Made by a program: the position numbers and the translations under genes. From positions 1 through 64,000 of the forward strand of contig JAIETL010000004.1 in assembly GCA_019745195.1 (NCBI GenBank): a DNA stretch of 64,000 bases. Direction: 5' to 3'. This document shows positions 16,562 through 25,321 of the stretch, piece by piece (positions within the stretch are counted from its first letter, which is position 1; every line of letters begins with the position of its first letter). A model generated the notes under the pieces. It was given only the letters and a program-made list of their open reading frames with translations, was not told where the DNA came from and ran no database searches. This stretch comes from Beijerinckiaceae bacterium (lineage in GTDB: Bacteria; Pseudomonadota; Alphaproteobacteria; Rhizobiales; Beijerinckiaceae).

Positions 16562-17548
16562 ATGAAGGACAACTTCGGTAGCCCGGACAGCCTTGAGACC
16601 CTGGTCTGGGATGATCTTCGGTTGTTCGTCGCTTTGGCGGATGAGGGAAGCTTGCGACGGGCTGCGGCACGAACAGGCGTCAGCAGCGCCACCGTCCTTC
16701 GCCGCGTCGCGGCGCTCGAGGCATACTGCAAAGGGCGACTGCTCGATCGCAATCCTGAGGGCGCAAAACCGACGTTGCTGGGACAACAGGTTCTCGATAT
16801 CGCCCGCGACATGCATGGGCCCGCAAACGATTTACACAGGCTGATCGCGGGCCGACGGGCCGAACGAAGCTGGGTCTCGATCACAGTTACTCAAGGCTTG
16901 GGCATCAACTGGCTCATTCCGAACACCGCTGCCTTTCAGGCCGAACATCCGATGATCGGCATCGATTTCCGCATCTCCAACACCGTCGCTGACATCCTGC
17001 GGTTCGATAGCGATCTTGCGATCCAGATGACACCGCCCACCGCCGCGGATGTCTATGCATTCAAGCTCGGACGAATGCATTTCGAGCTATTCGCCAGCCA
17101 GCGCTATCTCAACGCCCACGGCCGGCCGACGACCGTAGAAGCGTTACGTAATCATCGCTTCATCGAGCAATGGGACGGCCATGTCAGCGATGGGCATTTG
17201 GTCAACGTCCTGGGGCCGGTTCGTCCGATCCAACTCGTCGTCAAGGTTCACGGCTCTGCCGGCGCTATCTCGGCAATCGAGCAAGGCTTAGGCATCGGTG
17301 CTCTTCCGAACTACAGCGTTGCCTTCGGCAACCAAGTCGTGCCGCTGGAATTGCCGGTCACCGCGCACCGCGACATCTGGCTCACCTATCGTCGGGAGGC
17401 GCGAGATAGCCCCGAGGTCACAGCGACGGTCGGCTGGCTCAAGACGCTTTTCGACAGTCGCCAAAAGCCATGGTTCAAAGATGCATTTGTTTCCGCCGCA
17501 AAGCTTCCGCCGCTCTGCGACGACGCCCACCTTAGACTAAGGTCGTGA
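16562..17548 (+). CDS. LysR family transcriptional regulator
   Basis: 328 aa. Residues about 15-75 are the winged HTH (WDDLRLFVALADEGSLRRAA, SSATVLRRVAALEA); the rest is the LysR effector-binding domain (GLGINWLIPNTAAFQAEHP, AISAIEQGLGIGALPNYSVA). The start at 16562 is chosen because AGGTG precedes it and the HTH begins shortly after; the longer frame adds 41 non-conserved residues. There is no adjacent divergent operon of obvious function, so its target is unknown. Confidence 0.8.
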   Translation: MKDNFGSPDSLETLVWDDLRLFVALADEGSLRRAAARTGVSSATVLRRVAALEAYCKGRLLDRNPEGAKPTLLGQQVLDIARDMHGPANDLHRLIAGRRAERSWVSITVTQGLGINWLIPNTAAFQAEHPMIGIDFRISNTVADILRFDSDLAIQMTPPTAADVYAFKLGRMHFELFASQRYLNAHGRPTTVEALRNHRFIEQWDGHVSDGHLVNVLGPVRPIQLVVKVHGSAGAISAIEQGLGIGALPNYSVAFGNQVVPLELPVTAHRDIWLTYRREARDSPEVTATVGWLKTLFDSRQKPWFKDAFVSAAKLPPLCDDAHLRLRS

Positions 17549-17739
17549 TGTCGAAAATCGGCTACGACAGCCTGCTCGGCGTCGCAACCGCTTGCGACAC
17601 GTTCGACAGGCGATTGCGCGCCACGGGAGCCGTCAGCGCTGACGTTGCGGACAGGTGACCTCTTCGGCTGCGATATGACGACTGTGACATCTCTCACGCC
17701 CGAAGCCGCCAGCGTACAGGTCAGCCAGTTGCGCGATCG

Positions 17740-17973
17740 CTATGGCGAGATTGACGAGAGCCGGGGACGCACCGCTGTCGCCGGCTTACTGCGAAGCGAC
17801 AGATTGTCGGACGCCTCGAGCGCAGCTTTGATAGCGGGACGGACATAGGCGCGCATGTCTTCGCGCCAGGCTTCCGACATGTTTTCCCACCTGAACTGAT
17901 GGCGATCCCTGATCGACTCGTGCAGCGCTTTCGCACCCGCTTCGACCGCAATCTTCACGCGAACATGATCCAT
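17740..17973 (-). CDS. Small phage/plasmid-like hypothetical protein
   Basis: 77 aa. The pattern AGAKALHESIRDRHQFRWENM, SEAWREDMRAYVRPAIKAAL is like a group of short proteins common in phages and plasmids, with 'W..... ..R...R.AI.A' spacing, that have no known role. The ribosome site is weak. It lies next to the IS3 remnant. Existence is plausible but not certain. Confidence 0.4.
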   Translation of the reverse strand: MDHVRVKIAVEAGAKALHESIRDRHQFRWENMSEAWREDMRAYVRPAIKAALEASDNLSLRSKPATAVRPRLSSISP

Positions 17974-18195
17974 CGCATACTAACCCCGCCGTCTGTATGC
18001 ATCATGAGTGCGAGATTATCGCTTGGGAAGGTGACGATCGCGACTTTCGCGAAGTTTTCAACGACTTGGTTAGCTCGGCGATGGGAAGTTTGCACCTGAC
18101 GTGCAAGGCCGGGCCTTCACGCGACGTGCGCTGACGTTGCCCCTCGGGCTTGATCCGTTTTGAAGTTCGTTCTGACCCATTGAGAGAACCAGAAC

Positions 18196-18462
18196 ATGAA
18201 GCGCAGCCGCTTCTTGGAAGAGGAGGTCATCGCGATCCTGAAAGAACAGGAAGCGGGTGTCTCGGTCGCCGATCTCTGCCGCAAGCACGGTGTGAGCGAC
18301 GCCAGCATTTACAGATGGAAGGCGAAGTTTGGCGGGATGGACGTGTCGGAGGCCAGACGCCTTCGAACGCTGGAAGACGAAAACGCCAATCTGAAGCGAA
18401 TTCTGGCCGATGCGATGCTCGACAATGCCGCGCTGAAGGATCTGCTGGGAGAGAAATGGTGA
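18196..18462 (+). CDS. IS3 family (IS407-group-like) transposase OrfA
   Basis: 88 aa. HTH of OrfA (FLEEEVIAILKEQEAGVSVA, CRKHGVSDASIYRWKAKFGG) followed by a leucine-zipper helix (LRTLEDENANLKRILADAML) and the usual DLLGEKW end. It looks full length. OrfB starts in the -1 frame at the overlap (about 18459), the arrangement used for programmed frameshifting in IS3 elements. Confidence 0.85.
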   Translation: MKRSRFLEEEVIAILKEQEAGVSVADLCRKHGVSDASIYRWKAKFGGMDVSEARRLRTLEDENANLKRILADAMLDNAALKDLLGEKW

Positions 18463-18948
18463 CGCCCGCTGCCGAGCGGAAAGCTGTCGCGCATCGCGTG
18501 GAGCATCACGCGATGAGCGAACGGCGGGCATGTAAAGCCATCGGCTGCTGCCGCATGACCGTGCGATATCGATCCGCGCGCCCTGCGGGATCGCATGATC
18601 GCGATTGCCGGCGAACGCCGACGCTTTGGCTATCGGCGTCTGCATATCCTGCTCAAACGCGAAGGCCATGTCTTGAACCACAAGCGGCTCCTCCGCCTCT
18701 ATCGCGAGGAAAAGCTGGCGGTGCGTCGGCGTGGCGGGCGTAAAAGGGCCATCGGCACAAGAGCGCCCATCCTGGTTCCGCTCAGGCCAAACGAGCGCTG
18801 GTCTCTCGACTTCGTCTCCGATCAGTTCACCGATGGCCGCCGCTTCCGGATCCTGGCCATCGTGGATGACTGCACGCGCGAGAACCTGGCGCTAGTCGCC
18901 GACACCTCGCTGTCTGGCCTTACGATCCAAACTCAATCAGCGCCCTGA
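18459..18948 (+). pseudogene. IS3 family OrfB, frameshifted and 3'-truncated
   Basis: OrfB starts normally (VTPAAERKAVAHRVEHH, CRMTVRYRS) but its reading frame shifts at about 18,565-18,590. It continues as RMIAIAGERRRFGYRRLH, VNHK-like and RWSLDFVSDQFTDGRRFRI, up to DDCTRENLALVADTSLSGL, where homology ends. The last ~100 residues, including the final catalytic Asp/Glu block of the DDE domain and the right inverted repeat, are missing. Dead element. Confidence 0.8.
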
Positions 18949-19029
18949 GATTGCTACGATTGGTTGATCATCGATCCCGTTCATCGCGTTGCGCCGGTTT
19001 CTCGAGCGTGGTGATCCGGGACTTCCCAA

Positions 19030-21282
19030 TCAGACGGCATCGGCCAGGATCTTGTCGATCGTGATCGGCAGGCTGCGGATGCGATTGCCGGTGGCGTGGT
19101 GGACGGCGTTGGCGATGGCGGCCGCCGTGCCGACGATGCCGATCTCGCCGAGGCCCTTGACCCCGATCGGGCTCGTCTTGTCGTCGTGCTCCTCGACGAA
19201 GATCACCTCGATGTCATGGATGTCGGCGTTGGCGGGCACATGATACTCGGCGAACGAGTGGTTCATGATCCGGCCAAGCCTGTGGTCGGTAAGCGTCTCC
19301 TCATGGAGCGCCATCCCGATGCCCCAGACGACGCCGCCGATGATCTGGCTGCGCGCGGTCTTGGGATTTAGGATACGCCCGGCCGCGACCGCGCTGACGA
19401 TGCGGGTGACGCGCAGCACGCCGAGATCCTGGTCGATCCTGACCTCGGCGAAGACCGCCGCATGGGTATAGGACGAGTGGCTCTTGGGCAGCATCAGGCC
19501 AAGTAGGCCCGGCCCGGCGGATTCCTCGGCCTCGACCGAGCCGCCGGCCGCAGCGACCGCATCGGCCAGGGATAGGCTCCTGCTGGCGTCGAGGCGCATC
19601 ATGATCCGGCCGCCGGCGAACGCGACGTCATCGATACCGGCGCCGACCAATGGCGATCCGTCGATCTTCCCGGCGTGCTTCACGAGGGTCTCACGCAAGC
19701 TCTGACACGCCGCCATGACGGCGCTTCCAGCCGACGCGGCCGTCCATGATCCGCCCTGCACCGGCGAAGTCGGAAGCGACGAATCCCCGAGCGCGACCGT
19801 GACGTCGTCCATGGCCAGTCCCAACGCATCGGCCGCGATCTGGGTCAGGATCGTATAGGTGCCGGTGCCGATGTCGGACGTGGCGCAAGAGATGGCGAGC
19901 TTGCCGTCCGCCCCCAGCACTGCCCGCGCCGAGGTCTTCATCATGTTGGCGTCCCAGACTCCGCTGGCCATGCCCCAGCCGATCAGCTCCCGGCCCTCGC
20001 GCATCGAGCCGGGCTTTGGATCGCGCCGGCTCCAACCGAACCGTTCGGCCCCCTCGCTGTAACAGGCGCGCAGCGCCTTGGAGGTGAAGGGCTTGTCGTC
20101 GTTCTCGTCGCGCTCGGCATAGTTGCGCAGCCTGAGCTCGATTGGGTCGATGCCGGCCGCTATGGCGAGTTCGTCCATCGCGCTTTCAAGAGCGAAGACG
20201 CCGAGCGGCGCGCCGGGCGCGCGCATGTCGCCGGGCGAAGCGGTGTCGAGCTTGGCGAGTTCGTAGCGCAGATCAACGTTCTCGGCGGGGTAGAGCAGCC
20301 CCGACCAGTTGACCACGACCTCCTGATGATCCTCGAATCGCGATGTCGCGGCGAGCGCGTGGTGCTGGATCGAGGTGAGCTTGCCGTCCTGGTCCGCGCC
20401 CAGCGACAGCACGTTGATCGTCTCGGGCCGATGGACATGGGAGAACATCTGCTGGCGCGTCAGCTCCAGTCTGACCGAGCGCTCGAGGGCGAGCGACGCC
20501 ATCACCGCCAGGAAGAGCTGGTGCTGCGGGCGCAGGCCGGAGCCGAAGCCGCCGCCGACATAAGGCGAGATGACCCGGACATCGTCGCTCGACAAGCCGA
20601 AGACCCGGGCGACATAGGCCTGGCTGCTCTGCACGCCTTGGGTCTTGTCATGGACGGTGAGCTTGCCCCCGCCTTCCCAGATCACGGTCGTGGCGTGCGG
20701 CTCCATCGGATTGTGATGCTCGGTCGCGATCGTATACTCGGCGCTGACGCGCACGGCCGCCTCGTCATAGGCCTTTGCGGCGTCGCCGCGCGGCTTGGGC
20801 GGAGGGGCGATACCCAGCCGCCTTCTCGGAGGCTCGTAGCTGTCGCTGCGGGCGCGGCCGAGATCGGTCTCGTGAGGATGCTGCTCGTAGGCGACCTTCA
20901 CCAGCGAGGCCGCGTGGCGCGCCACATCGAAGCTCTCCGCCACCACCAGCACGATCGGCTGGCCGCTATACTGGATCTCGTCGCTGTAGAGTGGCCGGAA
21001 GGGCCGGCCGGGCGGGCCGACGATAGTTTTGTGTCTAAAGGACAACCAGGCGGTCCTGGGCCGGTTCTCATGGGTGAAGATCTTGATCACGCCGGGCACC
21101 GCCCCGGCCGCCGCGACGTCTATGCCCGTGATCTTGCCGCGCGCGACGCTGCTCCCGACGATGTAGGCATGAGCGAGATCGGGCGTCGCGAACTCGGCCG
21201 CATAAGTCGCCTTGCCCGTGACCTTGGCAGGCCCATCGACCCGGCTGCGCGGCGAGCCGATATGGGTATCGTTCTTCAACAT
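19030..21282 (-). CDS. paoC: Molybdopterin-binding subunit of a PaoC-like aldehyde/xanthine oxidoreductase
   Basis: 750 aa. Large subunit of the xanthine-oxidase family: IGSPRSRVDGPAKVTGKATY at the start, VGGGFGSGLRPQ, DMRAPGAPLGVFALESAMDE, SDIGTGTYTILTQIAADAL, and KGLGEIG with the catalytic Glu near residue 730. It binds the molybdenum cytosine dinucleotide cofactor and oxidises aldehydes. The ATG at 21282 is preferred because AAAGG lies about 10 nt upstream; a TTG at 21300 would overlap the previous stop. It is the last gene of the FeS-FAD-Mo order typical of PaoABC. There is no Tat signal on this subunit, as expected. Substrate unknown. Confidence 0.85.
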   Translation of the reverse strand: MLKNDTHIGSPRSRVDGPAKVTGKATYAAEFATPDLAHAYIVGSSVARGKITGIDVAAAGAVPGVIKIFTHENRPRTAWLSFRHKTIVGPPGRPFRPLYSDEIQYSGQPIVLVVAESFDVARHAASLVKVAYEQHPHETDLGRARSDSYEPPRRRLGIAPPPKPRGDAAKAYDEAAVRVSAEYTIATEHHNPMEPHATTVIWEGGGKLTVHDKTQGVQSSQAYVARVFGLSSDDVRVISPYVGGGFGSGLRPQHQLFLAVMASLALERSVRLELTRQQMFSHVHRPETINVLSLGADQDGKLTSIQHHALAATSRFEDHQEVVVNWSGLLYPAENVDLRYELAKLDTASPGDMRAPGAPLGVFALESAMDELAIAAGIDPIELRLRNYAERDENDDKPFTSKALRACYSEGAERFGWSRRDPKPGSMREGRELIGWGMASGVWDANMMKTSARAVLGADGKLAISCATSDIGTGTYTILTQIAADALGLAMDDVTVALGDSSLPTSPVQGGSWTAASAGSAVMAACQSLRETLVKHAGKIDGSPLVGAGIDDVAFAGGRIMMRLDASRSLSLADAVAAAGGSVEAEESAGPGLLGLMLPKSHSSYTHAAVFAEVRIDQDLGVLRVTRIVSAVAAGRILNPKTARSQIIGGVVWGIGMALHEETLTDHRLGRIMNHSFAEYHVPANADIHDIEVIFVEEHDDKTSPIGVKGLGEIGIVGTAAAIANAVHHATGNRIRSLPITIDKILADAV

Positions 21283-21296
21283 GATGGCCAAGCCTT

Positions 21297-22322
21297 TCAA
21301 GCGATGCGCTTGTCGGTCTGCGATTGCGGCGTGCCGGCCGCGGCCTGGCCCAGCGCGCGAATGACGGCGCGCCGCGCCAGCTCGACCTTGAAGGCATTGT
21401 GCTCATGGCCCTGAGCGCCGTCGAGCAGCAGGTCGGCGGCAACGGCGAAGCTGTGCTCATCGGCGGCCCGGCCTGCCAAGGCAGTCTCGGCCTCCTGCCG
21501 CCGCCACGGCTTGTGGGCGACGCCTCCCAGCGCGATGCGAGCCGAGCTGATCGTGCCGCCCTCCATCGTCAGCGCCGTCGCGACGGAAACGAGCGCGAAG
21601 GCATAGGAGAGCCGGTCGCGCAGCTTGAGATAGCTGTGATGCACGCCATGGCTGGCAGCGTCGGGCGGAAGCACGATCGAAACTACAATCTCGCCAAGCC
21701 GCAGCGTATTGTCGCGTTGCGGCGCGTCTCGCGGCAAACGGTGATAGTCGGCAAAGGGTATGACACGCTCGCCATCAGGCCCAACGACATGAACGTCGGC
21801 TCCTAGCGCTGCGAGGCCGACGCACATGTCGGACGGATGCGTCGCGATGCAGTGCTCGCTCGCGCCGAGGATCGCGTGGATGCGATTCAGCCCGCCGATC
21901 GCGGAACATCCGGAACCGGGCTCACGCTTGTTGCAGGGCGTGGCCACGTCGTTGAAATAGTAGCAGCGCGTGCGCTGGTTGAGGTTGCCGCCGGTCGTGG
22001 CCGCATTGCGAAGCTGCGGCGTCGCGCCGGCCAGAATGGCGCTGGCGAGCAGCGGGTAGCGCGAGGCGACACGTTCGTCATAGGCGACCGTCGTGTTGGG
22101 CACGAGCGCGCCGATGCGCAGCCCGCCGTCTTCCGTTTCGCTGATGCCCTTGAGCGCTTCGATGCGCGTCACGTCGATCAGCGTCGAGGGTTTCTCGACA
22201 TCGTATTTCATCAGGTCGACAAGATTGGTGCCGCCGGCGATGATCTTCGCCGCCGGATCGGCCGCCAGCGCCCTGACGGCGTCGTCGATCGTGTCGGCGC
22301 GGTGATAGGAGAACCGGTTCAT
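21297..22322 (-). CDS. paoB: FAD-binding subunit with extra [4Fe-4S] site, PaoB-like
   Basis: 341 aa. FAD loop AAKIIAGGTNLVDLMKYDVE (about 25-44), then NAATTGGNLNQRTRCYYF followed by CNKREPGSGCSAIGG. The Cys-rich insertion after the FAD loop is the hallmark of PaoB-type subunits, which carry an additional iron-sulfur cluster absent from ordinary xanthine dehydrogenases. It overlaps the FeS-subunit gene by four bases (ATGA at 22319-22322). It passes electrons from the molybdenum site to an external acceptor. Confidence 0.85.
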   Translation of the reverse strand: MNRFSYHRADTIDDAVRALAADPAAKIIAGGTNLVDLMKYDVEKPSTLIDVTRIEALKGISETEDGGLRIGALVPNTTVAYDERVASRYPLLASAILAGATPQLRNAATTGGNLNQRTRCYYFNDVATPCNKREPGSGCSAIGGLNRIHAILGASEHCIATHPSDMCVGLAALGADVHVVGPDGERVIPFADYHRLPRDAPQRDNTLRLGEIVVSIVLPPDAASHGVHHSYLKLRDRLSYAFALVSVATALTMEGGTISSARIALGGVAHKPWRRQEAETALAGRAADEHSFAVAADLLLDGAQGHEHNAFKVELARRAVIRALGQAAAGTPQSQTDKRIA

Positions 22323-22990
22323 TCGACGGTTTCCTTCATGAGCTGGCCGCGCTGGACCAGCACGTCCTCGATCGCATCGACGATGTTGGGATAGGCGCCG
22401 CAGCGGCAGATATTGCCGCTCATATGCTCGCGGATCTCCTCGCGACTCGTGGCGCGCCCCTCGGCGATCAGCGCGACGCCCGAGCAGATCTGGCCCGGCG
22501 TGCAGTAGCCGCACTGGAAGGCGTCGCGCTCGATGAAGGCGGCCTGCAGCGGATGTAGCGCGCCGTCCGGCGACAGCCCCTCGATCGTGGTGATCGCCTT
22601 GCCGTCCTGCATCACCGCAAGCTGCAGGCAACTGTTGATGCGCTGCCCGTCGATGATGACGGTGCAGGCGCCGCACTGGCCGTGGTCGCAGCCCTTCTTG
22701 GTCCCGGTCAATGCGAGGTCGTGCCGGAGCAGGTCGAGCAGCGTTGTCGCCGGCGAGACCTTCAGCGATCGGCGCTCGCCGTTCAAAGCGATCGCGATGG
22801 TGACGGTCTGCGTCCCGACGATGGCGCGCGCAGGCAGGTCTCGATGAACCGACAAGGTTTCGTCTCCTGCGAGCGGCGGGGGTTGTTCGGGCAGGCGGCA
22901 CAAGCGAGAGCCGGGACCGCTTGCGGATGCTTTCACAACAGGGCCGGCCCCCGCATGTTCCAAAGTTTCGATCTGGAACAGATCTAGCAT
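22319..22990 (-). CDS. paoA: [2Fe-2S] subunit of the PaoABC-like oxidoreductase
   Basis: About 223 aa. Plant-type ferredoxin motif CDHGQCGACTVIIDGQRINS, then helical-domain cluster motif CGYCTPGQICSG and SGNICRCGAYPNIVDAIED. The start is uncertain: the ATG at 22990 has no clear ribosome site and adds about 50 unconserved residues. E. coli PaoA has an N-terminal Tat signal, but no twin-arginine motif is evident after 22990, so the location may be cytoplasmic, or the start lies elsewhere. The four-base overlap with the FAD gene ties them into one operon. Confidence 0.8.
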   Translation of the reverse strand: MLDLFQIETLEHAGAGPVVKASASGPGSRLCRLPEQPPPLAGDETLSVHRDLPARAIVGTQTVTIAIALNGERRSLKVSPATTLLDLLRHDLALTGTKKGCDHGQCGACTVIIDGQRINSCLQLAVMQDGKAITTIEGLSPDGALHPLQAAFIERDAFQCGYCTPGQICSGVALIAEGRATSREEIREHMSGNICRCGAYPNIVDAIEDVLVQRGQLMKETVE

Positions 22991-23093
22991 GTGCGCGGCG
23001 AAAAAAGCACGACGCGACAACGACTTCGTTGAAGAGCAAAAAACGCGGCCCGATCCGCTGCGCCGTCGCGCCGCTCGGCCGGCGACCGGATGA

Positions 23094-24200
23094 TCAGCCG
23101 GCGAGGAAGAACCGGACCATTTCGCGCGATGCGTCAGGACCTGTCGCATCGGTGAAACTGCCCGCCCGATCGCCGCCGGACCACGCATGACCGCCGCCCT
23201 CGACGACCCAGTGCTCGGCGATTATCGGGCCGGCGTCTGGAGCCAGCAGGGTCCGCGTGACGCGCTTGCCGTCGATGATCGTCTCGGTCGTCAATTCCTG
23301 CCACGCCCCGCTCTGCGATCGGGCCCGGTCGAATAGCATCGTGCCATTCGACGCGTGAACCGTGGCGTCGGACGCGCCGTGGACGATAATCCTCCGGCAG
23401 TTCGTCTGGTTGCGGGGGGCGGCGGGTGTGGCGTTGCCCTTCATCGCCGCGAAGGCCGACATGACGTCGCTCGCCGCGCCATGGGGAAGGCCAGAATGAA
23501 TTCCGGCTGCGGAAAACACGTCCTCATAGGTCGATGCCAGGATGTCAGCCATGGCGCCGCCGGCCGACAGTCCGGCGACGAATACGCGCTTGCGGTGGAT
23601 CCCGAATTCCCCCGCCAATTCCTGGGCCAGGCCGGCCAGCACCGCCGGCTCGCCTGCGCCGCGTCGCTGATGACGCGGATCGAACCAGTTCCAGCAGCCC
23701 TGCGCGTTGGCGGCCCGCGGCTGGTGCGGATAGGCGACGATCAGGCCGAACTCGTCGGCCAGCGCGTTCATCCGCGTTCCCCGGGCAAAGTCATCCGGGT
23801 TCTGCGTGCAGCCATGCAGCATCAGGACCAGTGCCAGGTTCCGCTCTGCGTGGTCGGCCGGCGCATAGAGCTTGTAGCTCGACGATCCCGCCGCGCAGCG
23901 AAAGCTGCGGGCGCTGAAGCGGGCGTCGGACCCGTTGAGCTCGTGCGGCGACTCCGCCTCGCGCGGGCTTGCGGCGAATTGCGCCCTGCCGGCGCGTAGC
24001 AAGGGCAGGACCTCGCCGAGGCGGCGTGGCAATGGGCCATAGAGCCCGGCCTCGCTCGGTGCGCCGGCTCGGGGCTGCTGCGCCGCAGCGGCGGGCTTGC
24101 CGGCCAGCGCTCGCTGGATGGCGGCGGTTGCGCCCGCCACATCGGATGTCCGCAGACGGACCATGGCTTTGCCGACGGCGGCGCGAAGATGCGTATTCAT
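23094..24200 (-). CDS. PHB-depolymerase-family (LpqC-like) esterase
   Basis: 368 aa. Alpha/beta-hydrolase of the PHB depolymerase/feruloyl-esterase type: LVLMLHGCTQNPDDFARGT (oxyanion region), GCWNWFDPRHQ, FVAGLSAGGAMADILA (catalytic Ser in GLSAGG), HGASDATVH (Asp region) and GGGHAWSGG (catalytic His). The N-terminal 100 residues are Ala/Pro-rich. AGGA lies 8 nt before the ATG. It hydrolyses polymer or ester side chains; whether it acts on PHB cannot be told. It lies 16 nt behind the CopG gene, so the two form one unit. Confidence 0.85.
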   Translation of the reverse strand: MNTHLRAAVGKAMVRLRTSDVAGATAAIQRALAGKPAAAAQQPRAGAPSEAGLYGPLPRRLGEVLPLLRAGRAQFAASPREAESPHELNGSDARFSARSFRCAAGSSSYKLYAPADHAERNLALVLMLHGCTQNPDDFARGTRMNALADEFGLIVAYPHQPRAANAQGCWNWFDPRHQRRGAGEPAVLAGLAQELAGEFGIHRKRVFVAGLSAGGAMADILASTYEDVFSAAGIHSGLPHGAASDVMSAFAAMKGNATPAAPRNQTNCRRIIVHGASDATVHASNGTMLFDRARSQSGAWQELTTETIIDGKRVTRTLLAPDAGPIIAEHWVVEGGGHAWSGGDRAGSFTDATGPDASREMVRFFLAG

Positions 24201-24216
24201 GGGTATGTCCTTTGTC

Positions 24217-24609
24217 TCACGCCAGCCGGTCGGCCAGCGCGGCCTTGATCTCGGGCGCGGCATGGAGGGCACCGAGCACCGTCAGGGAGGCGATCGTGTC
24301 CCGCGCCAGCTCCGGGGATACGTCCTGCTCGATGACGGCCAGTCCGAGAACCCGGATCTCCAGGCGCTCGCCTGCGGCCTTGACCGCCTCGAGGTCGCGC
24401 CTGGTGAAGGTTCGCAGGCCCAGTTCGAGCGCGAGCCGGGTCGTGGCCTGCGCGGCGACATCGGCATGGGTCGCCAGCTGGTTGCGGATGGCCGTGCGGA
24501 TGAAGTCTGAGCGGTTCGAGTAAAATCCGTCCCTGACGAGCAGATCGACGCGCCCGAGATCGACGAAGCCGAGATTTACGGTGAGCTTTTCACTATCTGG
24601 CGTTTTCAT
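24217..24609 (-). CDS. CopG-type ribbon-helix-helix repressor
   Basis: 130 aa. KLTVNLGFVDLGRVDLLVRD (strand and first helix) and YSNRSDFIRTAIRNQLAT (second helix) form the RHH domain at residues 8-46. The rest is a helical effector or oligomerisation region (RDLEAVKAAGERLEIRVLGL). The ATG at 24609 is chosen because the frame before it runs through the operator. It lies directly upstream of the esterase gene and downstream of the repeated ATGGATGG sites, so self-control of the pair is likely. Confidence 0.75.
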   Translation of the reverse strand: MKTPDSEKLTVNLGFVDLGRVDLLVRDGFYSNRSDFIRTAIRNQLATHADVAAQATTRLALELGLRTFTRRDLEAVKAAGERLEIRVLGLAVIEQDVSPELARDTIASLTVLGALHAAPEIKAALADRLA

Positions 24610-24623
24610 GATCGATCCAAAAA

Positions 24624-24650
24624 CCATCCATATGGATGGTATATGGATGG
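24624..24650. promoter_or_regulatory. Repeated ATGGATGG operator for the CopG regulator
   Basis: CCATCCAT (24624-24631) is directly joined to ATGGATGG (24632-24639), a perfect 16-bp palindrome. A further ATGGATGG (24643-24650) follows 11 bp on, one DNA helical turn. RHH proteins bind short half-sites in tandem with this spacing. The site starts 15 bp before the CopG gene. Confidence 0.65.
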
Positions 24651-24848
24651 TCTAAAGAGAAATTCAAGGTGAATGGCTGGCGTCGCGCCCGCTGCTCGCA
24701 AGGGCTCGAGATGGCCGGCGCGATGCTCGTATCGATGCGGCGTGCCACAAATCTCGGCTGCGCCCCGTCCGGCACGGAACACGAAGCAACCAGCCCGGTT
24801 GAAGCGGCAACCGATCACCCGGCGCTCGGGACACGACCGATGGGACCG

Positions 24849-25321
24849 ATGGGCGAAGCGAACTTCACCGCGTGTTTCAAGCGCGACGCGGTCCTCCAGG
24901 TCACCGAACGGGGCTACGGCTACCGGAAGCTCCATGACGATCTGATGGACATGGGCGAGAGCTGCAGTCCGAACCGTGTCGCCCGACTGGCGCAACTTGC
25001 CGGCATTCGGGCTCAGATCGGCTACAAGCGCCGGCCGGGGCAGTATGGCGGCAAGCCGTCCCTGGCTGTCGACAACACGCTCGGCCGCCGGTTCGACGTG
25101 GAGGCGCCGGACAGGGCCTGGGTGACAGACATCACCTACATCCGAACGCAGGAGGGCTTCTCCTACCTCGCGGTGGTGCTGGATCTTTTCTCCCGCCGCA
25201 TCGTCGGCTGGTCCATCCAGGCCAGACAGACGACCAATGTCGTGCTCCAGGCGCTGCTGGCCGCCGTCTGGCGACGAAAGCCCAAAGGCCGTGTCCTGGT
25301 GCATTCGGATCAGGGCAGCCA
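24849..25321 (+). pseudogene. IS3-group transposase remnant: OrfA start fused to OrfB middle
   Basis: The frame opens with ANFTACFKRDAVLQVTERGY, the start of an IS3-type OrfA, and jumps at once to YGYRKLHDDLMDMGESCSPN of OrfB. It continues through GIRAQIGYKRRPGQYGGKPS, WVTDITYIRTQEGFSYLAVV and RVLVHSDQGSQ. About 200 codons (OrfA HTH and zipper, OrfB start) are deleted in frame. It stops at the IS30 insertion. Inactive. Confidence 0.8.
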
